Below are positions 8,978-17,298 of a DNA stretch of 64,000 nt, in pieces. Position numbers and translations under genes: made by a program. The stretch covers positions 1,798,001-1,862,000 of the forward strand of contig NZ_JBFOHP010000002.1 in the NCBI RefSeq assembly GCF_040907265.1, given 5' to 3'. How positions within the stretch are numbered: position 1 is the stretch's first letter; each line of letters begins with the position of its first letter. A model generated the notes under the pieces. That model was not told the origin of the DNA and did no database searches. It saw nothing but the letters and a program-made list of their open reading frames with translations. The stretch is from Streptomyces sclerotialus. Lineage in GTDB: Bacteria > Actinomycetota > Actinomycetes > Streptomycetales > Streptomycetaceae.

Positions 8978-9385
8978 GGTTGAGTGCTCGGCGGCTCGTC
9001 CGCCGGGCACGGGGCATTCATTGCGGAGTGCGGCATGGGGATCGCGGAGGCACAGGGGCGGCGGGCGCCCGGCTCCGGGGTCCGGTGACGCGGGGCGGCC
9101 GGGGATGCGGGGTACGGAATGCCTGCGTACGGGAGGTACGGGGCGTGTCTGTACGGGTCGTCCGGCGCATGGCAGCGGGTCTCGCTTCGGGGCGCGAGGC
9201 TCAGGCGGGGGCCCTCAGCGGTCACACATTCGACACATGCGACGAGCACCGGGCGCTTTGTGCGCCTCGGTCGCAGGGATGCGGCAGCTCGTCGTGGTCA
9301 TGATGGCCAGTAAACCAGACACGCGTACGGACCGATCAAGCCAGTCCGGATACCGGACGGGCCGGATCAGTCCGTGGACGGCGGC
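8978..9385. other. Non-coding region upstream of metN
   Basis: A 408-bp gap between the end of the HAD phosphatase gene and metN, both on the minus strand. It must hold the metNIQ promoter and 5' leader. Seen in it are the nested hairpin at 9240-9294 and a short perfect inverted repeat gtccgg-ata-ccggac at 9344-9358. I found no S-box (SAM) riboswitch signature. A 91-codon open frame at 8974-9249 is low complexity and looks non-coding. Confidence 0.6.
9240..9294 (-). promoter_or_regulatory. Nested hairpin in the metNIQ leader region
   Basis: An 8-bp perfect outer stem (9240-9247 with 9287-9294; cgacgagc/gctcgtcg) encloses an inner stem ggcgc-tttgt-gcgcc (9252-9266). It lies about 263 bp upstream of the metN GTG. 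It could be a folded RNA element in the met leader or the terminator of the upstream HAD gene. I do not recognise a known riboswitch class. Confidence 0.4.
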
Positions 9386-10027
9386 TCAGCCGGCGGTCGT
9401 GATCTCCACGCCGGCCGCCGTGGCCTGCGCGGACACCGCCGACAGGTCGGGGACGAGCACGTCGGCCACCAGCTCGTCCGCCGTGGCCGTTGTGGTCAAC
9501 GCCACGGTCGTGGCGCCGGCGGCGCGGCCCGCCGCGAGCCCGGCCGGGGCGTCCTCGAAGACGGCGCAGCGGGCCGGGTCGACGCCCAGGTGCCGGGCGG
9601 CGAGCAGGAAGGGCTCGGGGTCGGGCTTGCCGCGGGTGATGTCGTCCGCGGTGATCAGGTGCTTGGCGCTGATGCCGACGGCGGCGAGCCGGGCCTCGGC
9701 GAGCTTGCGGGTGGCGGAGGTGACCACGGCCCAGCGGTCGGCGGGGAGGGAGTCCAGCAGCTCACGGGTGCCGGGCAGCAGCACCACGCCGTCCGCGTCC
9801 GCGGTCTCCAGCTCCTCGATGCGGGCCAGCGCCTCGGGCGCGCGCTCCGGGGGCAGCAGGTCGGCGACGATGTCGGCGGCGGGCCGGCCGTGCAGTTCGA
9901 CCCGGGCGAATTCCTCGGTGACGCCGTACTCCTCCGCCCACCGCGCCCAGCAGCGGTGCACCGACTCCATGGAGGAGACGAGCGTGCCGTCGTTGTCGAA
10001 CAGGAGGGCGTCAACCGAGAGCTTCAT
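9386..10027 (-). CDS. HAD-superfamily sugar phosphatase-like hydrolase
   Basis: A 213-aa hydrolase of haloacid dehalogenase subfamily IA (beta-phosphoglucomutase/2-deoxyglucose-6-phosphatase-like). HAD motif I is DALLFDNDGTLV with Asn in place of the usual second hydrophobic residue, but the nucleophile and acid/base Asp pair (DNDGT) is present. Motif II is WAVVTSATR, the motif III Lys lies in ITRGKPDPEPFLLAA, and motif IV is CAVFEDAPAGLAAGRAAG. The start MKLSVDALL at 10027 fits the family; the longer frame reaching 10549 would overlap the divergent genes. Substrate is probably a sugar phosphate. Confidence 0.85.
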   Translation of the reverse strand: MKLSVDALLFDNDGTLVSSMESVHRCWARWAEEYGVTEEFARVELHGRPAADIVADLLPPERAPEALARIEELETADADGVVLLPGTRELLDSLPADRWAVVTSATRKLAEARLAAVGISAKHLITADDITRGKPDPEPFLLAARHLGVDPARCAVFEDAPAGLAAGRAAGATTVALTTTATADELVADVLVPDLSAVSAQATAAGVEITTAG

Positions 10028-10165
10028 GGTCGCCGAGCGTACGTGGTGCGCGGGGCCGCGCTCCGGGCCGGGGCCGCGCGCGGGCGGGCCGCGGACGCCG
10101 ATTAAAGTCGGGGGCATGCCCCACAGCCCCACCGCGCGCAGCCGCGCCGCCGTGCGGAGGTCCCG

Positions 10166-10534
10166 GTGATCGACGCGCTGACGGTCGCGGTCGGCGTGAC
10201 CGCCCTTGCTCTCGCCGCCTGGTGCGGCTTCGCCGCGTACCGCGACGAGCCGACCAAGGACTGGCACTTCATCGGGATGGCCGTCGTCTCGCTGCTCGCC
10301 CTCGTGCAGCTGGTGATCGCCGTCGTGAAGCTGGCGGGCGGTGAGCAGCCCGACGACGGTACGGCGATCTTCCTCGCCTATCTGATCGGCGCCGCCGCCT
10401 GTGTGCCCGCGGCCGGGTTCCTGTCGCTGTCGGAGCGGACCCGCTGGGGTTCGGTGACGGTGGCGGCCGGCGGCGTGGTGCTGGCCGTGCTGGAAGTGCG
10501 GCTGTACGACATCTGGGGAGGCGGCCATGGCTGA
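10166..10534 (+). CDS. Small integral membrane protein
   Basis: A 122-aa protein of unknown function with four predicted membrane segments (about residues 4-24, 37-57, 69-88 and 96-113) and almost no loops. The GTG at 10166 follows GGAGG with a 5-nt spacer. It overlaps the next gene by 8 bp, so the two form a translationally coupled pair of membrane proteins and may act together. No motif points to a function. Confidence 0.8.
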   Translation: MIDALTVAVGVTALALAAWCGFAAYRDEPTKDWHFIGMAVVSLLALVQLVIAVVKLAGGEQPDDGTAIFLAYLIGAAACVPAAGFLSLSERTRWGSVTVAAGGVVLAVLEVRLYDIWGGGHG

Positions 10535-10967
10535 GCCCGCGACGACCACCGAGAAGCCCGCGCCCGCCGGAGGCCGCCTTGCGCTGGGCTCGGGCCCCGG
10601 CCGGCTGCTGGTCTGGCTCTACGGCGTCTTCACCGTCGGCGCCGGTTCGCGCGCCGTGTACCAGCTGATCGCCCAGTACGACCGTGCGCCGCTGTCGTAC
10701 ATCCTGTCCGCGGTCTCCGCGGTGGTGTACGCCGTCATCCTGTTCTCCCTGGTGCGCGGCGGGGAGAAGGCGCGCAGGGTGGGGCTGGTGTGCTGCTGTC
10801 TGGAGCTGCTGGGCGTGCTCGGCGTCGGCACCTGGACGCTGCTCGAGCCGTCCGCCTTCCCCGACGACACGGTCTGGTCGGGGTACGGCTACGGCTACCT
10901 CTTCATCCCCGTCCTCCTGCCGGTCACCGGGCTGCTCTGGCTGCGCCGCGGCCGCCGCGCCGGCTGA
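10527..10967 (+). CDS. Integral membrane protein, partner of the preceding gene
   Basis: A 146-aa protein with an N-terminal Ala/Pro/Thr-rich cytoplasmic tail of about 25 residues and four hydrophobic segments (VWLYGVFTVGAGSRAVYQ, ILSAVSAVVYAVILFSLV, VGLVCCCLELLGVLGVG, YLFIPVLLPVTGLLWL). It is typical of conserved actinobacterial hypothetical membrane proteins. The ATG lies inside the end of the upstream gene. A perfect 20-bp hairpin follows the stop. Confidence 0.8.
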   Translation: MAEPATTTEKPAPAGGRLALGSGPGRLLVWLYGVFTVGAGSRAVYQLIAQYDRAPLSYILSAVSAVVYAVILFSLVRGGEKARRVGLVCCCLELLGVLGVGTWTLLEPSAFPDDTVWSGYGYGYLFIPVLLPVTGLLWLRRGRRAG

Positions 10968-10987
10968 CGGCTCCCCCTGCGTTCACG

Positions 10988-11031
10988 GCCGCGGGCCCCG
11001 TACGTGCGGATGCACGTACGGGGCCCGCGGC
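10988..11031. terminator. Perfect 20-bp bidirectional hairpin
   Basis: Arms 10988-11007 and 11012-11031 pair perfectly around the loop ggat. It sits between convergent genes (plus gene ending 10967, minus gene ending 11048), so it can terminate both transcripts. Confidence 0.9.
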
Positions 11032-11047
11032 ACATGGACGGGGAGGC

Positions 11048-11551
11048 TCAGGCGCTCGCCACGTACGCCTGCGCCGACGCGTCCTTCTCCAGCGTGATCA
11101 GGCTGAGCCGGCGGCTGACCTCTTCGGTGCCGACCTGGGCGTAACCGCGGCTGCGGTACAGCCGGAGGTTGCCCTCGCTGCGGTGGCCGGTGAGCAGGCG
11201 GAAGCGGGTCACGCCGTGCTCGGCGGCCAGCCGCTCCTCGACGGCGGCCAGCAGGCGGCTGCCGAGCCCGTGCCGCTGCATACGCGGATGCACGATCAGC
11301 TTGTCGATGCCGCCCACGCCGTCCGCGTCGACCGCGCCCCGCACGGAGCCGACGACCTCGTCGCCGAGGCGGGCGACCACCACGCAGCCGTCGCGCATCT
11401 CGGCACGCAACTCATCGAACGTCTGCGTGAGCGGCTCGATCGAGTAGTCGTCGTACAGCGCGGCCTCGGACTGGTAGCACAGGTACTGCAGCTTGAGGAT
11501 CTGCTCGGCGTCGCTGTCGGTCGCCGCAGAGATGGTCACGCTCATGCCCAT
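11048..11551 (-). CDS. GNAT N-acetyltransferase
   Basis: A 167-aa single-domain acetyltransferase. Motif A of the GNAT fold is IDKLIVHPRMQRHGLGSRLL with the R/Q-x-x-G-x-G acetyl-CoA loop. The C-terminal NLRLYRSRGYAQVGTEEVSR block is the usual motif B. The substrate cannot be told. The ATG at 11551 is preferred over those at 11545 and upstream because GGGGAGG lies about 9 nt before it. It is convergent with the membrane pair and shares the strong terminator. Confidence 0.85.
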   Translation of the reverse strand: MGMSVTISAATDSDAEQILKLQYLCYQSEAALYDDYSIEPLTQTFDELRAEMRDGCVVVARLGDEVVGSVRGAVDADGVGGIDKLIVHPRMQRHGLGSRLLAAVEERLAAEHGVTRFRLLTGHRSEGNLRLYRSRGYAQVGTEEVSRRLSLITLEKDASAQAYVASA

Positions 11552-11673
11552 GCGTGCTGGCCTCCCCTTTTCGGTTCGGTGAGCCCGGGCGCCATGAGGG
11601 TGTGGTGCGGTGCCCGGACGGGTCTGCCCTGACTTGATGGCACCACGGGATGCGCGGCGCCGCCATGGCGGGG

Positions 11674-12201
11674 TCAACGCTCCTTTCCCCGGAGTTCAGG
11701 AACCCCAACCTCCGCCGTCAGCATTCTGCGCAGACATCCCAGACATCGGGAACGGAGTGGCCCCATGCTCCCCTGTGACATTCCCAACTCAGATGAGACC
11801 TCACGGTAGGTCGGATCCGCCCCCGACAACAGGGCGCGTACCAACGCCGGGCAGCGTCCCGGGAGTTGTTCGGCCACGGCGAGCAGCGCGCGGCGCCGCT
11901 CGGCGTCCAGGGCCAGCGGTTCGGCGACGGTGCCGACCCGGGGCTGGGCGCCGGTGGGGTCGTACGGGATCTCGTACCGGGACCGCCGCAGGGCGCCGCG
12001 CACCTCTGCGCGTACCGCCCGGCGCAGCCAGCGCGCGGGCTCGGCCGGCGGACCGGCCGTTCGGGTGTACCGGAGCAGGCGTGCCCACACGCCCTGTTCG
12101 ATGTCCTCGGCGTCGGCCCCGGCGGCGGGTGCCTCGGCCGCCGCCTCGGCGGCGAGGAGCGGGCGCAGCGCGGTGATCAGTTCATGGTCGCGGTCCGTCA
12201 T
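11674..12201 (-). CDS. ECF-type RNA polymerase sigma factor-like protein
   Basis: A 175-aa protein with sigma-70 family features. A region 2-like segment (AGADAEDIEQGVWARLLRYT) resembles the core-binding helix of ECF factors, and a C-terminal helix-turn-helix (TYREVSSELGMSQGSMGPLR) matches region 4. No anti-sigma factor gene is adjacent, so any control must act elsewhere or on transcription. The ATG at 12201 has only a weak SD. It is co-directional with the GNAT gene 122 bp downstream. Confidence 0.75.
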   Translation of the reverse strand: MTDRDHELITALRPLLAAEAAAEAPAAGADAEDIEQGVWARLLRYTRTAGPPAEPARWLRRAVRAEVRGALRRSRYEIPYDPTGAQPRVGTVAEPLALDAERRRALLAVAEQLPGRCPALVRALLSGADPTYREVSSELGMSQGSMGPLRSRCLGCLRRMLTAEVGVPELRGKER

Positions 12202-12348
12202 GCCCGCGCTGACGGCGCCCGGCGGGCCCGCGGTTGCCGTGCGTCAACGCGGCGGTGTCCCGCGTCGGTGCACGGCAGGGCGCGTGCGGCGCGCGGGCCG
12301 GGGTCACCACCCCGCACCCGCCCGCCGCCACGGTGGTACCGCTGCCGG

Positions 12349-13497
12349 TCAGCCCTTGCGGAACTCCGCCGCCGCCAGCAGCGCGGTGTCGGGGTTGTCG
12401 GAGAAGAGGCCGTCGATGCCGGTCGCGAAGAGCGCCTTGAAGTAGGCGAGGGAGTCGCCGTACGCGGCCGGGTCGCTGCCCTTGCGGAGGTCCACCGGCA
12501 GGAAGGTGTTCTCGTTGCGGACCGTGTACGGGTGCAGGACGAGGCCCGCGGCGTGCGCGTCCTTGACCACGGAGGACGGCTCGCCGAGCTTGCCGTCGGC
12601 GGTGCGCGGGATGATCACGGTGAGGTCCGGGCCGATGCCCTGCGCGAAGGAGGCGATCCAGCGCAGCCCCGCCGGCTTGACCAGGTCGGCGACGGTACGC
12701 GGGTCGCCGGCCTCCTTGAAGTCCCAGGGCTGGGACTTCAGCGTGCTGAGCAGGACGACCTTCGGGCAGTCGACGAGCTTGTCCAGCCGCTGGATGCTGG
12801 AGGGCTCGAAGGACTGGAGGAAGGTCGGGGAGTCCTTCTTGTGGCGGCCGTACCGGCGGAGCAGCTTGGCCAGCCGCTCCTCCAGGCCGAGGCCCAGCTT
12901 GCGGAAGTAGGTGGGGTGCTTGGTCTCGATGTGCAGCCAGACGCGGCGGCCGCGCTTCCGGCCCTCGCGGTCGGCCCACTGGAAGACCTCTTCGAGGGTG
13001 GGGACGTCCCAGCGGCCGTCGTAGAGGGTGTTGTGCTGCCGGGTCTGCGGGATGCGCTCCTTGGCGCGCAGCGTCTTCAGCTCGGCGAGCGTGAAGTCCT
13101 CGGTGAACCAGCCGGTGAGCTTGGTGCCGTCCACCGTCTTGGTCGTCTTCCGGCCGGCGAACTCCGGGTGGTCGGCGACGTCGGTGGTGGCGGTGATGTC
13201 GTTCTCGTGGCGGCAGACCAGGTGGCCGTCCTTGGTGGGGACGAGGTCCTGCTCGATGACGTCGGCGCCCATGTCCAGCGCGAGCTGGTAGGAGCCGAAG
13301 GTGTGCTCGGGGCGGTAGCCGCTCGCGCCGCGGTGGCCGACGACCAGGGGGACGGGCAGTTCCCCGCCGCCGTGTCCGCCGTGCCCGCGCCCGGCCGCGG
13401 TCGCCGTACCGGCCCCGCCGCCCAGCACCGCCGCTCCGGCGCCGAGCGCCGCAACGCTCAGTACGGTCCGCCGCCCGGGTCGCTGCGCCTTGTCCAT
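12349..13497 (-). CDS. glpQ1: Secreted glycerophosphodiester phosphodiesterase
   Basis: A 382-aa exported GDPD enzyme that hydrolyses glycerophosphodiesters to glycerol-3-phosphate and an alcohol, scavenging phosphate from lipid head groups. A Tat signal peptide is evident: RPGRRTVLSVAALGAGAAVL, then an Ala-rich cleavage region. Catalytic residues of the TIM barrel are in place: HRGASGYRPEHT (His55, Arg56, Glu64), then IEQDLVPTKDGHLV with the metal-binding Glu, Asp and catalytic His. ATG 13497 is chosen for its twin-arginine context; GTG/ATG starts up to 13686 are possible. A PHO-box-like repeat lies about 100 bp upstream, in line with the known PhoP control of Streptomyces glpQ genes. Confidence 0.92.
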   Translation of the reverse strand: MDKAQRPGRRTVLSVAALGAGAAVLGGGAGTATAAGRGHGGHGGGELPVPLVVGHRGASGYRPEHTFGSYQLALDMGADVIEQDLVPTKDGHLVCRHENDITATTDVADHPEFAGRKTTKTVDGTKLTGWFTEDFTLAELKTLRAKERIPQTRQHNTLYDGRWDVPTLEEVFQWADREGRKRGRRVWLHIETKHPTYFRKLGLGLEERLAKLLRRYGRHKKDSPTFLQSFEPSSIQRLDKLVDCPKVVLLSTLKSQPWDFKEAGDPRTVADLVKPAGLRWIASFAQGIGPDLTVIIPRTADGKLGEPSSVVKDAHAAGLVLHPYTVRNENTFLPVDLRKGSDPAAYGDSLAYFKALFATGIDGLFSDNPDTALLAAAEFRKG

Positions 13498-13934
13498 GTT
13501 TCCCCGACTCCTCATGGTTCTGTGATGTGCGGCACCTGCCGGTGCCGGGGCGATGTTAGGCCCGTACAGCTTTCCGGTGGGAGACATCCGACCGAACACG
13601 CGGGTGAACGCGAGTGACGTATGGGTGATTCTGATGTCACCCGCAGGCGCAGCGGCCTCATCGCGGGTCCGTGCGGTGTGCGGCATTCCACAGCCTCGGA
13701 GGGATCACTTCCGGCCACTCGCGAACATTCGTACGCATCATCGGTCCCGCAGGCTGCGTAGACACGGACCCTGCGTTCTTCGCATGGCGGACCGGTTAAC
13801 CACCCGTGACGCACGGGAAGGGCGTGTCAACTCTGCGTATCGATCCCATGAACCCGGTGTGCGATCGAGGTTGAGCCGCGAGTATCGTCCTCACCTGCAG
13901 ACTCCTGCACTGACCAGTCAACCCGGAGGACCCG
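13498..13934. other. Divergent intergenic region between glpQ1 and plsC-like gene
   Basis: A 437-bp gap holding the promoters of the divergent glpQ1 and acyltransferase genes. Seen are the PHO-box repeats (13599-13630), a short hairpin ggcacc-tgcc-ggtgcc (13531-13546) in the glpQ1 leader, and an inverted repeat gggtga/tcaccc (13623-13642) abutting the PHO box. No small gene was recognised. Confidence 0.6.
13599..13630 (-). promoter_or_regulatory. Candidate PhoP-binding PHO box of glpQ1
   Basis: On the minus strand three repeats with TCAYYC cores are spaced 11 and 10 nt apart. GTTCACCCGCG (13609-13599) matches the published 11-nt direct-repeat consensus at every position. CGTCACTCGCG (13619-13609) matches at 10 of 11. 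AATCACCCATA (13630-13620) is weaker. The last two overlap by one base, unlike the strict 11-nt period. The position about 100 bp before glpQ1 suits an activator site. Confidence 0.65.
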
Positions 13935-14615
13935 TTGTCCCGCATGCTGCTGAAGGCGACTCTCGGATTCGTCATGCGTGTCCTGTTCCGCCCGAAGGTC
14001 GAGGGACTCGACGGCATTCCAGGCAGCGGACCGGTGATCCTGGCCGGCAACCACGTCACCTTCATCGACTCGCTGTTCCTGTCGCTGATCGTGGAGCGCG
14101 CGACCAAGCGCCAGGTGTACTTCATCGCCAAGGACGAGTACGTCAAGGGCAAGGGCGTCAAGGGCCGCCTGATGGCCTGGTTCTTCACCACCGCCGGCAT
14201 GATCCCGGTCGACCGGGACGGCGGGCACGGCGGCGTCGCGGCCCTGATGACCGGCCGCCGCGTGCTGGAGGAGGGCAAGGTCTTCGGCATCTACCCCGAG
14301 GGCACCCGTTCCCCCGACGGCCGCCTGTACCGGGGCCGCACCGGCATCGCCCGGCTGACGCTGATGACCGGCGCGCCGGTCGTCCCGTTCGCGCTGATCG
14401 GTACCGACAAGGTGCAGCCCGGCGGCAAGGGCATGCCCCGTATCGCGCCGGTGACCTGCCGTTTCGGTGAGCCGCTGGACTTCAGCCGGTACGACGGCAT
14501 GGACCGCGACCGCTACGTCCTGCGGGCCGTGACCGACGAGGTCATGAGCGAGGTCATGCGCCTGTCGGGCCAGGAGTACGTCGACGTGTACGCCACCAAG
14601 GCCAAGGCCGCCTGA
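13935..14615 (+). CDS. 1-acyl-sn-glycerol-3-phosphate acyltransferase (PlsC family)
   Basis: A 226-aa membrane-associated acyltransferase that in the family transfers an acyl chain to lysophosphatidic acid in phospholipid synthesis. Block I is NHVTFID (His40, Asp45), block III is YPEGTRS (residues 120-126), and block IV is VVPFALIGTDKV. The TTG at 13935 follows CGGAGGA with good spacing; ATG 13944 is an alternative. It is divergent from glpQ1, so two phospholipid genes share this region. A 17-bp terminator follows. Confidence 0.9.
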   Translation: MSRMLLKATLGFVMRVLFRPKVEGLDGIPGSGPVILAGNHVTFIDSLFLSLIVERATKRQVYFIAKDEYVKGKGVKGRLMAWFFTTAGMIPVDRDGGHGGVAALMTGRRVLEEGKVFGIYPEGTRSPDGRLYRGRTGIARLTLMTGAPVVPFALIGTDKVQPGGKGMPRIAPVTCRFGEPLDFSRYDGMDRDRYVLRAVTDEVMSEVMRLSGQEYVDVYATKAKAA

Positions 14616-14629
14616 CGCGCGCCGGACAC

Positions 14630-14668
14630 AACGGGCCCCCTGCCGCCGACCGCGGCAGGGGGCCCGTT
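14630..14668. terminator. Perfect 17-bp bidirectional hairpin
   Basis: Arms 14630-14646 and 14652-14668 pair perfectly around a 5-nt loop, between convergent genes ending at 14615 and 14678. Confidence 0.88.
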
Positions 14669-14677
14669 CGCGTGCGG

Positions 14678-15085
14678 TCACCGGCCGCCCAGCGGGGCGC
14701 GGCGGGCGAGGACCTTGCGGTGGCTGATGCGCCAGCCGTCGCCGACGCGTACGACGGTGTCCTCGTAGGTGACCGTCCCGCAGCTGCCGTCCGCGTTGAC
14801 GCCGATGCCCTTGGAGAGGGCGTGCACCCCGTCGCCGCCGGGCAGTTCGGCGAGGACGACGTTGGTGACGTGGTGGGCCACCGGGTTGGCCTCGCCCAGC
14901 GCGAGCGCGGCCTCGCGGATCGCCGACACACCCTTCAGCGGCGGCTGCCCGAAGTCGGTGACGTCGTAGACGACGTCCTCGGTGAACAGCTCGTCCAGCC
15001 GGTGCAGCTCGCCCGCGTCGAACAGATGCCCGTGCAGCGAGAGCAGCTCGGCGATGGCGGCGCGGTCCTCGGCGGCCAGTGCCAT
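14678..15085 (-). CDS. SnoaL/NTF2-like protein
   Basis: A 135-aa cone-shaped alpha+beta barrel protein of the SnoaL-like/nuclear transport factor 2 superfamily. The opening AAIAELLSLHGHLFDAGELH and LDELFTEDVVYDV are the usual helix and first strand, and the C-terminus YEDTVVRVGDGWRISHRKV closes the barrel. Members include isomerases, dehydratases and non-catalytic binding proteins, so the reaction is not predictable. GGAGG lies 6 nt before the ATG. Confidence 0.8.
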   Translation of the reverse strand: MALAAEDRAAIAELLSLHGHLFDAGELHRLDELFTEDVVYDVTDFGQPPLKGVSAIREAALALGEANPVAHHVTNVVLAELPGGDGVHALSKGIGVNADGSCGTVTYEDTVVRVGDGWRISHRKVLARRAPLGGR

Positions 15086-15205
15086 GACAGTCCTCCTCCG
15101 AAGCGCGGATGTCCCGACACGGCGCAGGCTACCGGCGGCGGCGCGCGCCCCGGCGCGGGGCGCGCGCCGATCCGCCGTACTCCCGTACCGCGCGCCGCCG
15201 TCGGG

Positions 15206-16750
15206 TCAGTCGCCGCCCTCCAGCCGGTGGCCGCGCAGCAGTATCCACGCGGCGGCCGCGGCGGCCAGTGAGATGACGCCGCCGACCACGGCCGCCGCCT
15301 CCACGCCGTCGGTGAACGCCTGCTGCGCGGCGTGCAGCAGCGCCTCGCCCGCGCGGTGCGGCAGGTCGCCCGCCGTCTCCACCGCGCCGCCCAGCGACTC
15401 ACGGGCCGCTCCGACCGCGTCGCCCGGCACGCCCTCGGGCGCCGTGAAGTTCCGGTAGACGCCGGTGACGACCGAGCCGAGCAGCGCGATACCGAGCGCG
15501 GAGCCCAGTTCGTACGCCGTCTCGGAGACCGCCGAGGCGGCGCCCGCCTGGTCCTTCGGCACGCTGGAGAGGATGACGTCGGCGGTGACGGTGAAGGAGA
15601 AGCCCGCGCCGACACCGACCACGAAGAGGATCGTGCCGAGGACCGGCGTCGCGGTGGTGGCGCTGACCCAGGCACACGCGCCGAGCCCGAGCCCCACCAG
15701 CACCAGCCCGCCGGACACCACCGCGCGCACCGACAGCCGGCGCGCGACGTGTCCGGCGGCCAGCCCCGCGCCCATCGCGCCGACGGCGGCGGGCAGTTCG
15801 ACCAGCCCCGCGTTGAGCGGCGAGCGGCCCTGCACCATCTGGAGGAACTGGGACAGGAAGAACAGCAGTCCGGCCAGGCCCAGGATGGTCAGCAGATCGG
15901 CCAGTACGGCGCCGGAGAAGCCACGGTTGCCGAAGAGCTTCATGTCCAGCAGCGGTGTGGGCAGCCGCAGCTGGCGGCGGACGAAGCCGACGAGCGCGAG
16001 CACACCGATCACGCCCGCGACGGCGACCCCGGCGCCGATGCCGTGCGCCGCCGCCTCCTTCACCGCGTACACCACACCGATCATGCCGACCAGCGACAGC
16101 CCGACGCTGACCAGGTCCCACGGTCCCGGCTTCGGGTTGCGGGACTCCGGCAGCACCTTGATGCCGACGGCGACCAGCACCACCATCACCGGCAGGTTGA
16201 TCAGGAAGACCGAGCCCCACCAGAAGTGGCCCAGCAGGAAGCCGCCCAGCACCGGGCCGACCGCGGTGCCCGCGGAGGCCGCCGCACCCCAGACGCCGAC
16301 CGCCAGGCTGCGTTCGCGCGGGTCGTGGAAGAGGTTGCGGATCAGCGCGAGGGTGGACGGCATCAGCGTCGCACCGGCCACGCCCTGCAGCGCCCGCGCC
16401 GCGATCATCATCTCCGGCGTCGTCGCGTACGCCGCCAGCGCCGACATCGCACCGAACGCCACCGACCCGGTCAGCAGCAGCTTCTTGCGCCCGATCCGGT
16501 CGCCGAGACTGCCCATCGACACCAGCAGACCGGCGATGACGAACGAGTAGACGTCGCCGATCCACAGCAGCTGGGTGCCCGACGGGCGCAGGTCCTCGCT
16601 GAGGTACGGCGCGGCCAGGCCCAGCACGGTGGCGTCGACGCCGACCAGCAGCACCGCGAGGACCAGCACGCCGAGCGCGAGCCAGCGCCCCGGGCGCGGC
16701 TGTTCCGCCGTCCCGTTCTCCGCCGCCCCCACGGCCGTCGCCCCGCTCAT
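15206..16750 (-). CDS. MFS drug/H+ antiporter, DHA2 (14-TM) family
   Basis: A 514-aa inner-membrane efflux protein with about 14 hydrophobic segments. The DHA2 opening is clear: LLVGVDATVLGLAAPYLSEDL for TM1 and motif D1, then motif A as GSLGDRIGRKKLLL. Motif C-like sequence is GAAASAGTAVGPVLGGFLLG. It probably exports toxic or antibiotic compounds. Its ATG overlaps the stop of the upstream tetR (ATGA), so it is co-transcribed with, and very probably controlled by, that repressor. Confidence 0.9.
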   Translation of the reverse strand: MSGATAVGAAENGTAEQPRPGRWLALGVLVLAVLLVGVDATVLGLAAPYLSEDLRPSGTQLLWIGDVYSFVIAGLLVSMGSLGDRIGRKKLLLTGSVAFGAMSALAAYATTPEMMIAARALQGVAGATLMPSTLALIRNLFHDPRERSLAVGVWGAAASAGTAVGPVLGGFLLGHFWWGSVFLINLPVMVVLVAVGIKVLPESRNPKPGPWDLVSVGLSLVGMIGVVYAVKEAAAHGIGAGVAVAGVIGVLALVGFVRRQLRLPTPLLDMKLFGNRGFSGAVLADLLTILGLAGLLFFLSQFLQMVQGRSPLNAGLVELPAAVGAMGAGLAAGHVARRLSVRAVVSGGLVLVGLGLGACAWVSATTATPVLGTILFVVGVGAGFSFTVTADVILSSVPKDQAGAASAVSETAYELGSALGIALLGSVVTGVYRNFTAPEGVPGDAVGAARESLGGAVETAGDLPHRAGEALLHAAQQAFTDGVEAAAVVGGVISLAAAAAAWILLRGHRLEGGD

Positions 16751-17298
16751 CGCGTGCTCTCCCTTCGTACGCCGCCGAGCAGCAGCTCGGCGATGGAGTG
16801 GTTACGGTCGGCGCGGGCCAGCCGGCCCTCGTGCACCGACCAGGCGCCCGCACAGACCAGCCCGTACAGCGCCTCGGTCAGCCAGGCCGGGGTCAGGTCG
16901 ATACGGAAGGTCCCCTCCTCCTGACCCCGCCGGAACAGCGCGTGTATCCGGGCGTCGAGCGCCGTCCACCCTTCGTTGATCTCTTCCCCCTCGAAGAGCT
17001 GGTTCTCGGTGTAGAGGAACGCCAGCACCCCGGCGACCGGCTCCAGCTCGGCGATGAGCCGGCGCAGCGCGGCCTCGGCACCGTCCTCGTCCAGCCGGGC
17101 GGCGTCCAGCGCCCGCCCGCTCTCCGCGATGCCCAGTTCCTCCAGCGCGCGGATCAGCGCGTCCCGCCCCGCGAAATGCCGGTGCAGCGTCGCCCGGCTG
17201 ATCCCGGCGGCCCGCGCGATGTCGTCCATCGAGGCGGTGCTCCTCCGGGTGAGCAGGGCGGCGGCGTCTTTGAGTACGCGTTCTCGATCCACGGCCAT
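16747..17298 (-). CDS. TetR-family repressor of the adjacent efflux gene
   Basis: A 183-aa regulator. The N-terminal helix-turn-helix is STASMDDIARAAGISRATLHRHFAGRDALI; the C-terminal ligand-binding domain is variable. The ATG at 17298 (MAVDRERVL) is chosen over the 17328 start since it aligns with the family. There is no SD. A TACGAT -10 box ends 7 nt before the ATG, so the mRNA is probably leaderless. The first codons themselves lie in an outer operator half-site. It sits in one operon with the DHA2 exporter and is probably autoregulated. Confidence 0.88.
   Translation of the reverse strand: MAVDRERVLKDAAALLTRRSTASMDDIARAAGISRATLHRHFAGRDALIRALEELGIAESGRALDAARLDEDGAEAALRRLIAELEPVAGVLAFLYTENQLFEGEEINEGWTALDARIHALFRRGQEEGTFRIDLTPAWLTEALYGLVCAGAWSVHEGRLARADRNHSIAELLLGGVRRESTR

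Noticed and set aside
8974..9249. 91-codon minus-strand ORF upstream of metN
   Set aside because: Low-complexity Pro/Arg/Ala-rich translation, overlaps the likely leader and the metN start, and has no SD.
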